Shown here piece after piece: positions 8,197 to 17,077 of a stretch of 40,461 nt of DNA (positions within the stretch are counted from its first letter, which is position 1; every line of letters starts with the position of its first letter). The DNA is from Verrucomicrobiota bacterium. GTDB taxonomy: Bacteria > Verrucomicrobiota > Verrucomicrobiia > Verrucomicrobiales > Verrucomicrobiaceae. The stretch lies in assembly GCA_009885695.1 (NCBI GenBank), contig VFKE01000013.1:1-40461 (forward strand), given 5' to 3'. The notes under the pieces were generated by a model that was not told the DNA's origin, made no database searches, and saw only the letters and a program-made list of their open reading frames with translations. The position numbers were made by a program, and so were the translations under genes.

Positions 8197-9606
8197 ATGA
8201 ACAAGAAAAGTGTCCAAGATTCGTCCAAGCAAGATTGCTTGGACACTTCCGCCACCAAAGCCGCCGCTGGCAAAGACACCATGACTTACTGGCGCGACCG
8301 CATTTTCAAGGGCACTTACACCCGCGACGGCGTGAAGCTGGAGACGGCGCACTGGTGCGCAAAGCTGGGCCACGGTGGCCGACGCGAGACTTTCAATCTG
8401 GACACGGCCAACAAGGAGACGGCAGCAGCCAACGCAGCCACGATCTACCGGACTTTGGTCAAGGAGGGCTGGGATGCGGCGCGGACGGTCTTCAAACCGA
8501 AGCCCACACCCGAGGCGGCGAATGTCGGCGACTTCATCACGGCGGCGCTGTCGCTCTGCGATGTGCGCGAGGCGAGCCGTTGCGCCTATGCTGCCGCGTT
8601 CCGCCGATTGGTGGCGGAGTTGGAAGGGATAGACAGCAAGATGAAGATGGACAGTCGCACGGGCGGCGCGGCGCGCTGGCGCGGACGGGTGGATGAAGTC
8701 CGGCTGGATTCCATCACGCCGGAACGGTTCAAGGCCTGGCGCGAGGAATACGTCATTAAAGCGGGTAAGAGCCCCGTCGCCCGCCGCCGCGCGAAGACGA
8801 CCGCCAACAGCTTGCTGCGCAATGCTCGATCACTCTTTGCGCCCGCCGTGGTGCGCTTGCTGCCGAAGGAACTGGTGCTCCCATCCCCGCTGCCGTTCGA
8901 GGGCGTGGAGCCGCTACCCGAGGAAAGCTCGCTGAAATACGTTTCCCGCATTGATGCGCCCGCGCTCATGAGGGCCGCAGAGTCCGAACTAGGCGGCGAC
9001 CCGAAGAAGCTGGAATTGTGGAAGGGTTTCGTGCTGACGATGCTCGCCGGACTTCGCAAGGGCGAGGCAGACAAACTCCGCTGGCACTCAGTCAATCTTT
9101 CCACCGGCACGCTTAGCGTGGAGCCGCACGACGACTTCGATGCCAAGTCCGAGGAAAGCATCGGCACCGTGGCGCTGGATTCTGAAATCGTCGCCTTCAT
9201 GCGAGGCTGGCGCGCCCTGGACCCGAAGGGCGATTACGTCATGCGCTCCACCGTGAAGGCGCGCAATGTCTCCACCTACCGGCACTATCGCTGCAACCGC
9301 ATCTTCAATCAGCTTCGCGACTGGTTGCGCGAGAAGGGCGTGAAGGAGGTCAAGGCCATCCACACCATGCGAAAGGAGGCCGGCAGCATCATTGCCACCC
9401 GCAGTGGCATCTACGCGGCCAGCGCGTTCCTGCGTCATTCAGACACGCGAGTCACTGAGAAGTTTTACGCCTCGCTCAAATCATCCGTCACTATCGGATG
9501 GAAGGCGCTCACCGGCGATGCGCCGAAGGCCGACAATGTGGAGCACGGCGAGTTCCAGCCACAACCCAATCAGACACCGACACCGAAGCGGAGGGCGGCG
9601 CGATGA
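8197..9606 (+). CDS. int: Tyrosine-family site-specific integrase
   Basis: A 469-residue tyrosine recombinase. The catalytic set is readable in order: Arg287 in MLAGLRKGEADKLRW, His389 and Arg392 in HTMRKEAGS, His414 in LRHSDTR and nucleophile Tyr424 in EKFYASL. The N-terminal 100 residues resemble an arm-binding region, and residues 110-240 the core-binding domain. A proline/basic tail follows the catalytic domain. It lies just inside attL, the usual place for an island integrase, and presumably catalyses insertion into and excision from tRNA-Leu(UAA). The first codons contain repeated GTCCAAG motifs that also occur near attR. Its stop overlaps the next start (ATGA). Confidence 0.93.
   Translation: MNKKSVQDSSKQDCLDTSATKAAAGKDTMTYWRDRIFKGTYTRDGVKLETAHWCAKLGHGGRRETFNLDTANKETAAANAATIYRTLVKEGWDAARTVFKPKPTPEAANVGDFITAALSLCDVREASRCAYAAAFRRLVAELEGIDSKMKMDSRTGGAARWRGRVDEVRLDSITPERFKAWREEYVIKAGKSPVARRRAKTTANSLLRNARSLFAPAVVRLLPKELVLPSPLPFEGVEPLPEESSLKYVSRIDAPALMRAAESELGGDPKKLELWKGFVLTMLAGLRKGEADKLRWHSVNLSTGTLSVEPHDDFDAKSEESIGTVALDSEIVAFMRGWRALDPKGDYVMRSTVKARNVSTYRHYRCNRIFNQLRDWLREKGVKEVKAIHTMRKEAGSIIATRSGIYAASAFLRHSDTRVTEKFYASLKSSVTIGWKALTGDAPKADNVEHGEFQPQPNQTPTPKRRAAR
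8208..8248. promoter_or_regulatory. Candidate integrase arm-type sites, left end
   Basis: GTCCAAG occurs at 8212-8218 and 8223-8229 and inverted at 8238-8244. The longer AAGTGTCCAAG (8208-8218) is mirrored exactly by CTTGGACACTT (8238-8248). The same AAGTGTCCAAG is found just inside attR (22000-22010). Repeated short sites at both ends of an integrated element are typical arm-binding sites of tyrosine integrases; binding itself is inferred. Confidence 0.55.
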
Positions 9607-10943
9607 AGTCCAAACCACGCGGCGCGACGAAGAAAGCGGCGAAACACAAAGCCGACCGGGGCGGGGGTCGCTCCAAGCTGAGCGGCCAGACGTCCGAATC
9701 CGATTCTGAAGTGGAAAATTTATTTGCATTGTCCGGCATGAATGAAAGCGAGGACAATGTGAAAATTGCGTCACTGATTCGACGATGGAAAGCCAAGGAA
9801 ATCGACAAAGCCGAGTTCGAGCATCTTATGAAGATTGAATTGGATGCCGCCGAAGAAGAAAATAAGCGTGTCGATGCTGAGATCAACCGACTGGAGCGAG
9901 AAATAGAAAGGCTCAAGGCTGAAAATGAAAAACGTAAGCACGACGCAGAAATCGACGAGTTGATAGACACTTGGATAGAGGGGGTTGAAGGGGGGGAAGA
10001 CAGGGAGTTCCCCGTTGCCATGCAGCGGGTGAAGGATGATGGCACAGAAGAAATTGATTCATCATATGGAGAGAGGATGATGGAGGCAGCGAAGAAAGAC
10101 CTGCTGCCTGTCAATTTGTGGGAGACTGGGCTACTCATCTTTGGCAGCAAGCGCTGTGCTTATAAGTTAACGGAACTTCTTGATCGCATTCTTTTGATCC
10201 TCTCGCTTCCCTTTGAAATACAAACCCAAGAAGATGCACATGCGGGGGCAAGATGGATTCCGGGCCATGCTGTGTTGGCTGAATGGCTTGGTAGATTCTA
10301 TGGTGGCGTGGCCCGCGAGGTAAACGAAGTTACTAAAAAATTGCCAAAAGATCAAAATGGCAGACGCACCTACGACATAGTAAGTGCCAAGCACCGGCTT
10401 TTGCGACTGTTACAGCGATCCAGTTTGATGCGCGCGAGTTACGAATCGGAGGTGAACAGGCATCATCGAGATGGCTGGGCTGGTGATGCGGCAGACATGA
10501 TTTTGAAGCGCGTTCAAGGATGGAAATTATGGTGCCATCCTTTGCCCTTTATGCCTTCTCCGGGCGTAAAAGGTTGGCCGGAATGCGAAATTGACTGGAT
10601 TCTCACTCCGAAAGCCTACGCATGGTTTCAGGTGGCGTCCCCCTGGCATCTGGTATGGAGCAAGCGTGGCCCAAACGATGAGGAATCTACCTGTGAAGCG
10701 GCCAATGCACTGTTTCCTGCCGAATGGCGGAAACTTTGGACGCCCGACAGAGTCGCCCTTCTGCGAAAATACGAGCCTCCAACCACAAATAAAGCATTCG
10801 AGCTGGCTTGGACAACTCTTTATGCTCCTTTGCAAAGGACGATCCCCTTGCCTGCCCAAAGCAACATGCGAGGAGATTCGCCACGGAAGCGGGCAGGCAG
10901 CGTCAAAAACGCATTACGTGTGAGGCTGGGAATCCCGCGATAA
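9603..10943 (+). CDS. Unknown coiled-coil protein coupled to the integrase
   Basis: A 446-residue protein of no family I recognise. The ATG at 9603 overlaps the integrase stop (ATGA), implying coupled translation. The N-terminal 30 residues are very basic (KSKPRGATKKAAKHK), which suggests nucleic-acid contact. Residues about 55-120 form a charged coiled coil with long Glu/Lys heptads (EINRLEREIERLKAENEKRK). The C-terminal about 300 residues look globular with many tryptophans (WETGLLIFG, GWKLWCHPLPF, WHLVWSKRG). Base composition in 9700-10900 is more AT-rich than the neighbours, a sign of separate origin. The coupling suggests a role in the element's integration, excision or maintenance, but no function can be assigned. 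Confidence 0.75.
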   Translation: MKSKPRGATKKAAKHKADRGGGRSKLSGQTSESDSEVENLFALSGMNESEDNVKIASLIRRWKAKEIDKAEFEHLMKIELDAAEEENKRVDAEINRLEREIERLKAENEKRKHDAEIDELIDTWIEGVEGGEDREFPVAMQRVKDDGTEEIDSSYGERMMEAAKKDLLPVNLWETGLLIFGSKRCAYKLTELLDRILLILSLPFEIQTQEDAHAGARWIPGHAVLAEWLGRFYGGVAREVNEVTKKLPKDQNGRRTYDIVSAKHRLLRLLQRSSLMRASYESEVNRHHRDGWAGDAADMILKRVQGWKLWCHPLPFMPSPGVKGWPECEIDWILTPKAYAWFQVASPWHLVWSKRGPNDEESTCEAANALFPAEWRKLWTPDRVALLRKYEPPTTNKAFELAWTTLYAPLQRTIPLPAQSNMRGDSPRKRAGSVKNALRVRLGIPR

Positions 10944-10998
10944 TAGATAATCCACTATCGCGTTTTGGATTTTGATCGGGTTAGCGCATAGAGTGCGG

Positions 10999-11193
10999 AT
11001 GCCTGATCAAACTAGACCAAACGACAGCGCGCTCATCACCATCCACGATGCGGCGCGGGAACTGAATTGTTCACCCATCACCATCCGCCGGATGATCCGC
11101 CGAGGCCGACTCAAGGCGCTGCGCTTCTCCGCCACGATGGTCCGACTCCGCCGGGATGACGTGCTGAAGCTCATCACGGAGGCCGGCGCTTAA
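10999..11193 (+). CDS. Excisionase-like helix-turn-helix protein
   Basis: A 64-residue protein with a single winged-helix/MerR-like domain: ITIHDAARELNCSPITIRRM followed by RRGRLKALRF and VRLRRDDV. This is the pattern of the 'helix-turn-helix domain 17' excisionase family, where a tyrosine-type HTH is followed by a wing. The ATG at 10999 was preferred over an in-frame TTG at 10972. Its position in an integrase-bearing island supports a job as recombination directionality factor, but members of this family can also be plain regulators. Confidence 0.75.
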   Translation: MPDQTRPNDSALITIHDAARELNCSPITIRRMIRRGRLKALRFSATMVRLRRDDVLKLITEAGA

Positions 11194-11228
11194 ACGGGGG
11201 ATCAGGAACCAGTTTATTTATCCACGCC

Positions 11229-12503
11229 ATGACCTTCCGAGAATCGCAACTGGTCGAAGTCGGGTTCTTCAAATCCTGCATGGCCACGACGGGCGGCGAG
11301 AACCGGCCCCTTGCAGCAATCCTCACGCGCATTCGCGATGGAGAATGGAAAGACGCTATCGGAAATCTCCGCCGTCTTCCCCTTAAATCACCTTCCTACG
11401 ACCAGCACAAGAAGCGGCTCCCCTGCTTCATGCTCTCGGCCAGCACGGGCACTGGAGGGCACAAGGCCGCCGACATCGACCACCATTCCGGCTTGCTTCA
11501 AATTGACGTGGACGGGCTCGGCGACACGGAAGCTATCGCGCTCCGGGACAGTCTCGGCACCGACCCGCATATCTTCGCCGCCTGGCTCTCACCTAGCGCG
11601 CAGGGCGTGAAGGCGGCCATGTGCATCTCGCCGGACCCGGAGGAGCACAAGCGCTCGTTCAAGGCGGCACAAGGCTACATACGAGCAAGATATGGCGCGG
11701 AGATTGACCACAAGTGCTCCGACCCCTGTCGGCTTTGCTTCGTGAGCTATGATCCAGAATTGCGGATTAATGAGGGATCATCCCCGTTGCCTCTGGAAGC
11801 CGAAGCCAGACCCGTGAAGGAGGAGTCTTCGGGTCGCGGTTTTAGAAATCAGGGGGGGTGCGCGCACACTGATTCTTCTGAATCTCTGAATACTGAATAT
11901 GAATCCTCCATCCTACATAACATGAAGCTCTTTCAGGACTTCCCGGTCCTCGCGCGGTTCTATGACCTGCACGTTGAACAGCGGCTCGGGAAACCTCAGC
12001 CCGGCCACCGGAACAAGGCGCTGGTCGAGCTGGTCGCGGGCACTTTCTGTGTGGTGCACCCTCGTTTCGTCTTGGAGTTCGCGGATATCTATTACCAGAC
12101 GAATCTCACCATCTTCGCCGGGTATGACTACGACGATTATCGCAAAGAGACGCAGAACCTCCTCGCTGGCTGCCTCCGGAACTATCCGACACAAAAATTA
12201 AGCGCGGAGGCCAGAACGAACTATGCCGGTCTCACCGACGACACCGCGCGCGCCGTCTTCCGCATTTGCGAATCCTTGGCCGCGTGCGAGTCCGACCCGT
12301 CTGTGCCGCCCCCGTTCTTCTTCCTCGGCGCGGAAAGTCTCGGGATTCGCGTTGATGAGTTGGCGATGACCGCCTGGCGCATCATGCAGCGATTTGAGAA
12401 ACTGGGCATCATTCAGACCGTGGAGACCGGCAGAAAGCGCGTGAAGGGGCAAAAGAGAATGGCGACCCGGTGGAAATGGTGCCCGCCTTTGCGGAAAGAA
12501 TAA
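11229..12503 (+). CDS. VirE-N/BT4734-like primase-type protein
   Basis: A 424-residue protein. Residues about 60-170 resemble the BT4734/VirE N-terminal domain, related to archaeo-eukaryotic primase folds: LLQIDVDGLGD carries the acidic pair Asp93/Asp95, and the later SPSAQGVKAAM resembles the S-G-x-G-x-K-like segment. A DHKCSDPCRLCFVSYDP motif near residue 160 is also typical. The C-terminal half is helical with a winged-helix-like end, as in replication initiators of mobile elements. It probably serves replication or maintenance of the excised island. No helicase/ATPase domain is fused, unlike many relatives. The starting ATG follows a 35-base gap from the HTH gene. Confidence 0.65.
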   Translation: MTFRESQLVEVGFFKSCMATTGGENRPLAAILTRIRDGEWKDAIGNLRRLPLKSPSYDQHKKRLPCFMLSASTGTGGHKAADIDHHSGLLQIDVDGLGDTEAIALRDSLGTDPHIFAAWLSPSAQGVKAAMCISPDPEEHKRSFKAAQGYIRARYGAEIDHKCSDPCRLCFVSYDPELRINEGSSPLPLEAEARPVKEESSGRGFRNQGGCAHTDSSESLNTEYESSILHNMKLFQDFPVLARFYDLHVEQRLGKPQPGHRNKALVELVAGTFCVVHPRFVLEFADIYYQTNLTIFAGYDYDDYRKETQNLLAGCLRNYPTQKLSAEARTNYAGLTDDTARAVFRICESLAACESDPSVPPPFFFLGAESLGIRVDELAMTAWRIMQRFEKLGIIQTVETGRKRVKGQKRMATRWKWCPPLRKE

Positions 12504-12524
12504 TCACAGTAGAAATATACTCTA

Positions 12525-15500
12525 TTGGACTTCAAACTTGCATACGGCAGCAGACTTGACCAAATAGCAGCTTCGCCAAATACCATCGTCGTGCCTGACC
12601 CGTCGCCCATTCTCAATAACCCCTACGACGAGCCTCGCCTCCATTACGAGACGAATCCCGAAGGGGAGATCGACTACGAAAAAATTGTCGAGAGCCGCCG
12701 CATCTTTTCACCCACTCAAGGCCCGATGCCCACGCGTCAGGGGGCGCAGCGCGAGCTTCTCCCCGGCGAGCAGATTGCGAACAACGACGAACAGCACCTC
12801 ATCAATCTCATGCGCCGCGAAGTGGCGGCATGGCGTGAGGGCGCGGATGCCTCCGCTTCATACGCGGGTGTTACTCGTGTCACGGGTGACCTGCTTCGAT
12901 TCTGGTTTGCCAATCCCGACCGCGACGCCTCACGAAGCCTGTTCTTTGCCCAGCGCGAAGCCATCGAATGCGCCATCTGGCTGAATGAAGCGGCCGAGAA
13001 ATCCAATGCCGGGCAGCACATCCTTTCAGAACTCCGCAGGGCGCAGCAAACAGTGTCAGCCGATCCGGTCTGCCAGCTTCCACGCATCGCGTTCAAGCTC
13101 GCCACGGGTGCTGGCAAGACGGTGGTGATGGGTGCGCTCATTCTCTATCACTATCTCAACCGGCAGGAGTATGCCAACAACCCCCGCTTTGCCGATTCCT
13201 TCCTCCTCGTTGCTCCCGGCGTCACCATTCGAGACCGTCTCGGTGTGCTGCGATACGATGAACGCGGTGGCATCGAGGCGCAGGACTACTACTCGCAGCG
13301 CTGGCTCGTCCCGGAAAACTACAAGAGCAAGATGGGCGCACTCAATTCACGCATCGCCATCACCAACTATCACGCCTTTGAGCCGAAGGTATTGAGCGGA
13401 AACAAGAAGGGCTGCTTCGACGGCAAGCCCGGTTCTGATGGGAAGAAGAAACAAGCGCTCGAAGACTACGGCATCGTATTGAAACGGCTGCTGCCGAATG
13501 TCCGCCCCGGTTCACGCCTCATCGTCTTTAATGACGAAGCCCATCACTGCTACCTCCCGCGCGGGAAAGGCGAACGCAACGAGGAAGGCGACACGGAGGA
13601 GGAGAACAAGCGCGCGGCTGTCTGGTTCACCGGAATGCGTGAACTTGCCTCGCGCTACAAGGTGAATGTCATTTATGACCTGTCCGCCACTCCCTACTAT
13701 CTGCGCGGCTCCGGTTACGACCCTTACAGTTTGTTCCCGTGGATCGTAAGCGACTTCGGGCTGATTGAAGCCATCGAATCAGGACTGGTGAAAATTCCGC
13801 TCTTGCCGGAAACAGACACGTCGCAAGTGCTCACTGTGCCCGTTCTTCGGAATCTTTACGATCACGTCCGCGAGGAATTGCCTCGCGCTGGGAGAGCCAC
13901 ATTACGGGCACGCGCACGGGAACAAGGCACGGAGTTTGTTGAAGAAGCACCGAATTTGCCCTTGCTGGTAAAGACCGCTCTCGCGCAGTTCTACGAGCAC
14001 TACGAGACCGCTTTTAAAGGCCGCGCAGGCGAGCAGTTGGCTTTCGAGTCTGCGCCACCGGTGTTCATCGTCGTTTGCAATAATGTGTCGGTGTCGCGTG
14101 AAGTCTTCAAGGTCATAGGGGGTTTTGAGCTTCCTTCCAAGACCGAAGGCGAACCGCCGATCGTTTACCCTGGCACCCTACCGCTGTTCAACAATTTCGA
14201 CCCTGGCACACTGCAACCGCTCAAGCGTCCGCCCACACTGCTGATTGATTCCGATGCGCTGGAGAATTCCGGGCAGATCAACGACGACTTCAAAAGGGTA
14301 TTCGCTTCCGAAGTTGCTGCTTTCAAGCGTGATTACGCCCGCGTTCATGGACAGGGAGCAGCGGAGAACATCACCGACGTGGAAATTCTCCGCGAAGTAG
14401 TGAACACCGTGGGCAAGCGAAACGCCCTTGGCTCGCATGTCCGGTGTGTCGTTTCGGTGTCCATGCTCACGGAGGGCTGGGATGCCAACACCGTCACGCA
14501 CATCATGGGCTTACGCGCCTTCGGCTCGCAGTTGCTCTGCGAGCAGGTGGCAGGCCGTGCGCTTCGTCGCATCAGTTACAAGCTGAAACCCTATGATCCG
14601 AAGACGGGTGAGGAGCTGGATGCCAAGCAGGCGAAGACGCGCTCTGAAAAGAACGTCGTCTGGAAGTTCCCGCCAGAATACGCGCAGATCATCGGCGTGC
14701 CCTTCATGCCGTTTCGAGGCGGCGGCGGCGACACCGAGCCCCCGGAGGAGCAGATTAAGATTCACGCACTCGAAGAACGTGAGGAAGCAATGGAAATCAC
14801 TTTCCCGAACGTGCTCGGCTATCGGGTCGAACACCCAGAGGGCGAACTCCGCCACGACTTCACTGGCGTGCCGCTCTTTGATTTGGACTTCACGAAGATC
14901 CCGCAGGAGACGGAACTTGGTTGCGCTTTTGGCCCGCAGAAGGAGACGCTGACATTCGCGCAGGTGATGGCGATGCGTGAGCAGGAGATCATTTACAACA
15001 TCACCCGCTGCCTCATCGCCACGCAGTTCACCGATAACGACGGCAACCGCGAGTTTCAGCGCTTCGCCGATCTCAAAGCCATCGTGACGCACTGGTATCA
15101 TCACGGCATCCGGCTTCTCGGCAGCAACAATCCCGAACATCGCAAGGTCATCTACTTCGCCGACCCCTTGCAGGTTTGTAATCGCATCAAGCAGGGCATC
15201 AATCCGCAGCACAACACCGAGGAGCACATCCGCCCGATACTCAATCACTACGTCCGCACCGGCTCCACGCGCTTCGTGCATGGCCTTACCAGCCGCGAAG
15301 TTTACCCGACCCAGGCCAGCCATGTGAACTACGTGGTAGCGGATACAGAGAGCTGGGAGCAGCGCGCCGCCAAGGTCTGCGAAGACCTCGCTAAAGAGGG
15401 CATCATCACCGCCTACGTGAAGAATGCTTTTCTCGGTTTCCGCATCCCATATCAGAAGGCCACCGGCGAACCCGGCCGCTATGAGCCTGACTTCATCATC

Positions 15501-15731
15501 AAGGCAAAAGGCGGCACCACCGGTGAAGACATCCGCATCATCCTTGAAATCACCGGCTTCAATCAGGACAAGCAGGATAAACGCTGGACGGTGCGCAACC
15601 GCTGGCTCCCTTCCGTCAATGCCGTCGCGCCGCATTACGGATGGCCACGCTGGGAGTTTATCGAAACGGACACCGAGGACGGCTTGAAGAACTTGAAGCC
15701 GACTCTCACCGACCTCATCCACTCTCTTTGA
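12525..15731 (+). CDS. res: Type III-like restriction subunit (helicase-nuclease)
   Basis: A 1068-residue protein. The N-terminus (PILNNPYDEPRLHYE) is typical of a large family of type III-like restriction subunits. Walker A is ATGAGKT (Lys198); the DEAD/H box is NDEAHHC with Asp337-Glu338-Ala339-His340. LTEGWD and QVAGRALRR form helicase motifs V and VI. The C-terminal nuclease region has YEPDF (Asp989) and ILEITG (Glu1008, Thr1010), with threonine where a classical PD-(D/E)XK enzyme has lysine. The listed start is TTG at 12525; a GTG at 12591 just before PDPSPILNN is a strong alternative. With the methyltransferase at 17103 it would cut DNA lacking the matching methylation, using ATP. Confidence 0.88.
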   Translation: MDFKLAYGSRLDQIAASPNTIVVPDPSPILNNPYDEPRLHYETNPEGEIDYEKIVESRRIFSPTQGPMPTRQGAQRELLPGEQIANNDEQHLINLMRREVAAWREGADASASYAGVTRVTGDLLRFWFANPDRDASRSLFFAQREAIECAIWLNEAAEKSNAGQHILSELRRAQQTVSADPVCQLPRIAFKLATGAGKTVVMGALILYHYLNRQEYANNPRFADSFLLVAPGVTIRDRLGVLRYDERGGIEAQDYYSQRWLVPENYKSKMGALNSRIAITNYHAFEPKVLSGNKKGCFDGKPGSDGKKKQALEDYGIVLKRLLPNVRPGSRLIVFNDEAHHCYLPRGKGERNEEGDTEEENKRAAVWFTGMRELASRYKVNVIYDLSATPYYLRGSGYDPYSLFPWIVSDFGLIEAIESGLVKIPLLPETDTSQVLTVPVLRNLYDHVREELPRAGRATLRARAREQGTEFVEEAPNLPLLVKTALAQFYEHYETAFKGRAGEQLAFESAPPVFIVVCNNVSVSREVFKVIGGFELPSKTEGEPPIVYPGTLPLFNNFDPGTLQPLKRPPTLLIDSDALENSGQINDDFKRVFASEVAAFKRDYARVHGQGAAENITDVEILREVVNTVGKRNALGSHVRCVVSVSMLTEGWDANTVTHIMGLRAFGSQLLCEQVAGRALRRISYKLKPYDPKTGEELDAKQAKTRSEKNVVWKFPPEYAQIIGVPFMPFRGGGGDTEPPEEQIKIHALEEREEAMEITFPNVLGYRVEHPEGELRHDFTGVPLFDLDFTKIPQETELGCAFGPQKETLTFAQVMAMREQEIIYNITRCLIATQFTDNDGNREFQRFADLKAIVTHWYHHGIRLLGSNNPEHRKVIYFADPLQVCNRIKQGINPQHNTEEHIRPILNHYVRTGSTRFVHGLTSREVYPTQASHVNYVVADTESWEQRAAKVCEDLAKEGIITAYVKNAFLGFRIPYQKATGEPGRYEPDFIIKAKGGTTGEDIRIILEITGFNQDKQDKRWTVRNRWLPSVNAVAPHYGWPRWEFIETDTEDGLKNLKPTLTDLIHSL

Positions 15732-15802
15732 ATGCATGAGCACCAGCCTTAACAATATTCTCAGCATAAACAGAATGCCCGGCGTGCATTTTGGCCTTGC
15801 AC

Positions 15803-15826
15803 AACCCAAACGCTTGGGTTTTGTTT
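15803..15826 (+). terminator. Intrinsic terminator after res
   Basis: AACCCAA (15803-15809), loop ACGC, TTGGGTT (15814-15820), then TTGTTT. A compact 7-bp stem with a T-rich tail 70 bases after the res stop fits a rho-independent terminator separating res from the downstream genes. Confidence 0.6.
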
Positions 15827-15888
15827 ATATCACATCCCTCCCGTCCGCTTCGGCTACGGGACGCGGGGTGACCTCGCAAGGGGCCGCT

Positions 15889-15983
15889 CCAGCTAAAGAG
15901 CCGTGGGGTCCGCAGGGAGTCAACAGTGGCCACTGTCGATCTAAGCCAGTATTTACTGGTCACCCCACGGCGCTCTTTGCTGG
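15889..15983 (+). other. Structured DNA/RNA element: nested three-way junction
   Basis: An outer interrupted stem pairs 15889-15909 (CCAGC, bulged T, AAAGAG, CCGTGGGGT) with 15962-15983 (ACCCCACGG, CG bulge, CTCTTT, GCTGG). Inside it are two separate hairpins: the 14-bp perfect palindrome ACAGTGGCCACTGT (15923-15936) and CCAGTATTTACTGG (15946-15959). A further small hairpin (CCCGT...ACGGG, 15839-15859) lies upstream. The whole occupies the 302-bp gap between res and DUF3800, which holds no gene. It could be a structured RNA, a leader, a recombination or transfer site, or an inserted small element. Confidence 0.6.
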
Positions 15984-16033
15984 GATCACAAAAAGTGGTT
16001 CGAACTGCGCCAACCAACCCTTGTCATGCCACG

Positions 16034-16891
16034 ATGAACAGTGATGCAGTGATCGTCGATCCGCCAGCTCCCCACCACTACTTTGTGGATGAAAGCGGCG
16101 ACGGCATCATCTTCGATTCCAAGGGCCGCTCCCTTGTCGGCACCGGGAAGGTTCTCGACTACTTCATCCTGGGCATGGTGGAAATGTCGGATGTTTCCTC
16201 GCTCGACGCGGACTTGCGCCAGCTTCGTGCAGACCTGCTGGCAGACCCCTACTTCAAGGGCGTGCCGTCCATGCAGTCCGCGCAGGGCAAGACGGCCATC
16301 TTCTTCCACGCGAAGGATGATCCGCCCGAAGTGCGCCGGGAGGTGTTCAAGGTGCTCCTCCGGCACGACTTCAATTTCTACGCCATCATCCGCACGATGT
16401 CCGCCGTGCTCCGGGATGTCCGCAACCGCAACCAACGTGATCCCACCTATCGCTATAAACCCAGCGAGCTTTATGATAGCGCCGTGCGCCGACTCTTTGA
16501 CAAAAAGCTCCACACGCACCCGGCCTATAAGGTCATCTTTGCCAGCAGAGGCAGGGCGCGCACCCATGCGCTTCGTGAGCACCTGTTCCACGCGCAACAG
16601 CGCTCCCGGAAAGCCGTTGGCACCTTTCACCATGCCACCGTCGAGGTTCAGGCCATGCCCGCCAGAGATCACGCAGGGCTTCAAGTCGCCGACTACTCCC
16701 TCTGGGCGGTGCAGCGGCTTTTCACGAAGGGCGAGGGGCGGTTCCTTGAACTTATCTGGCCCAAGGTGGCGCTTCTGTTAGATGCGGATGACCGCTCAGA
16801 GGCTGCCTATGGCACCTACCACACCCGCAAGCGTCCACCTCTCGACATCGCAAAAATAAAATGTCGGAAGGTAGAGGATTCAGAGCGTTAG
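16034..16891 (+). CDS. DUF3800 domain protein
   Basis: A 285-residue protein with the family hallmarks: YFVDESGDG near the N-terminus (Asp19, Glu20, Ser21, Gly22) and RDHAGLQVADYSLWAVQRLF near the C-terminus. DUF3800 proteins are predicted to adopt an RNase H-like fold with acidic catalytic residues, and they are frequent in defence and mobile loci; their biochemical role is not settled. The ATG at 16034 was chosen because it leaves the conserved segment close to the N-terminus; an in-frame upstream ATG at 15926 would translate the structured element and is unlikely. Its position between the restriction and methyltransferase genes suggests a third component of the system. Confidence 0.85.
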   Translation: MNSDAVIVDPPAPHHYFVDESGDGIIFDSKGRSLVGTGKVLDYFILGMVEMSDVSSLDADLRQLRADLLADPYFKGVPSMQSAQGKTAIFFHAKDDPPEVRREVFKVLLRHDFNFYAIIRTMSAVLRDVRNRNQRDPTYRYKPSELYDSAVRRLFDKKLHTHPAYKVIFASRGRARTHALREHLFHAQQRSRKAVGTFHHATVEVQAMPARDHAGLQVADYSLWAVQRLFTKGEGRFLELIWPKVALLLDADDRSEAAYGTYHTRKRPPLDIAKIKCRKVEDSER

Positions 16892-17020
16892 CCCCGCATC
16901 ACACGGCATGAAGCCGAATTTCACCTTCCGACAGAGCTATTGTGCATGATCTTGACTGCAATGACAAGCCCCAACTTCCCACCCATCCACAAACCGCCGT
17001 CTTCGTAACTCCTCGCACTT

Positions 17021-17077
17021 TCGTCATTCGTCATTCGTCATTCCGTTTTCATCCTTCATCCTTCATCCTTCATCCTT
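17021..17077 (+). repeat. Two heptanucleotide tandem repeats upstream of mod
   Basis: TCGTCAT occurs three times head to tail (17021-17041), followed by CATCCTT four times (17050-17077). The rest up to the mod ATG at 17103 is pyrimidine-rich with no Shine-Dalgarno sequence. The repeat lies outside the coding frame, so changes in copy number would alter leader or promoter spacing rather than reading frame. The same CATCCTT unit is repeated before the start at 34524. Confidence 0.85.

Noticed and set aside
8004..8282. A 92-codon minus-strand frame across attL
   Set aside because: It reads through the tRNA fragment and the integrase start; it is an artefact of the integration junction.
14511..15809. 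A 432-codon minus-strand frame
   Set aside because: Overlaps the C-terminal helicase-nuclease part of res, whose motifs are clear on the plus strand; the reverse frame has no family signs.
15889..15983. An integron attC site
   Set aside because: The outer arms lack the conserved attC core (GTTRRRY and its complement) and there is no integron integrase; the fold differs.
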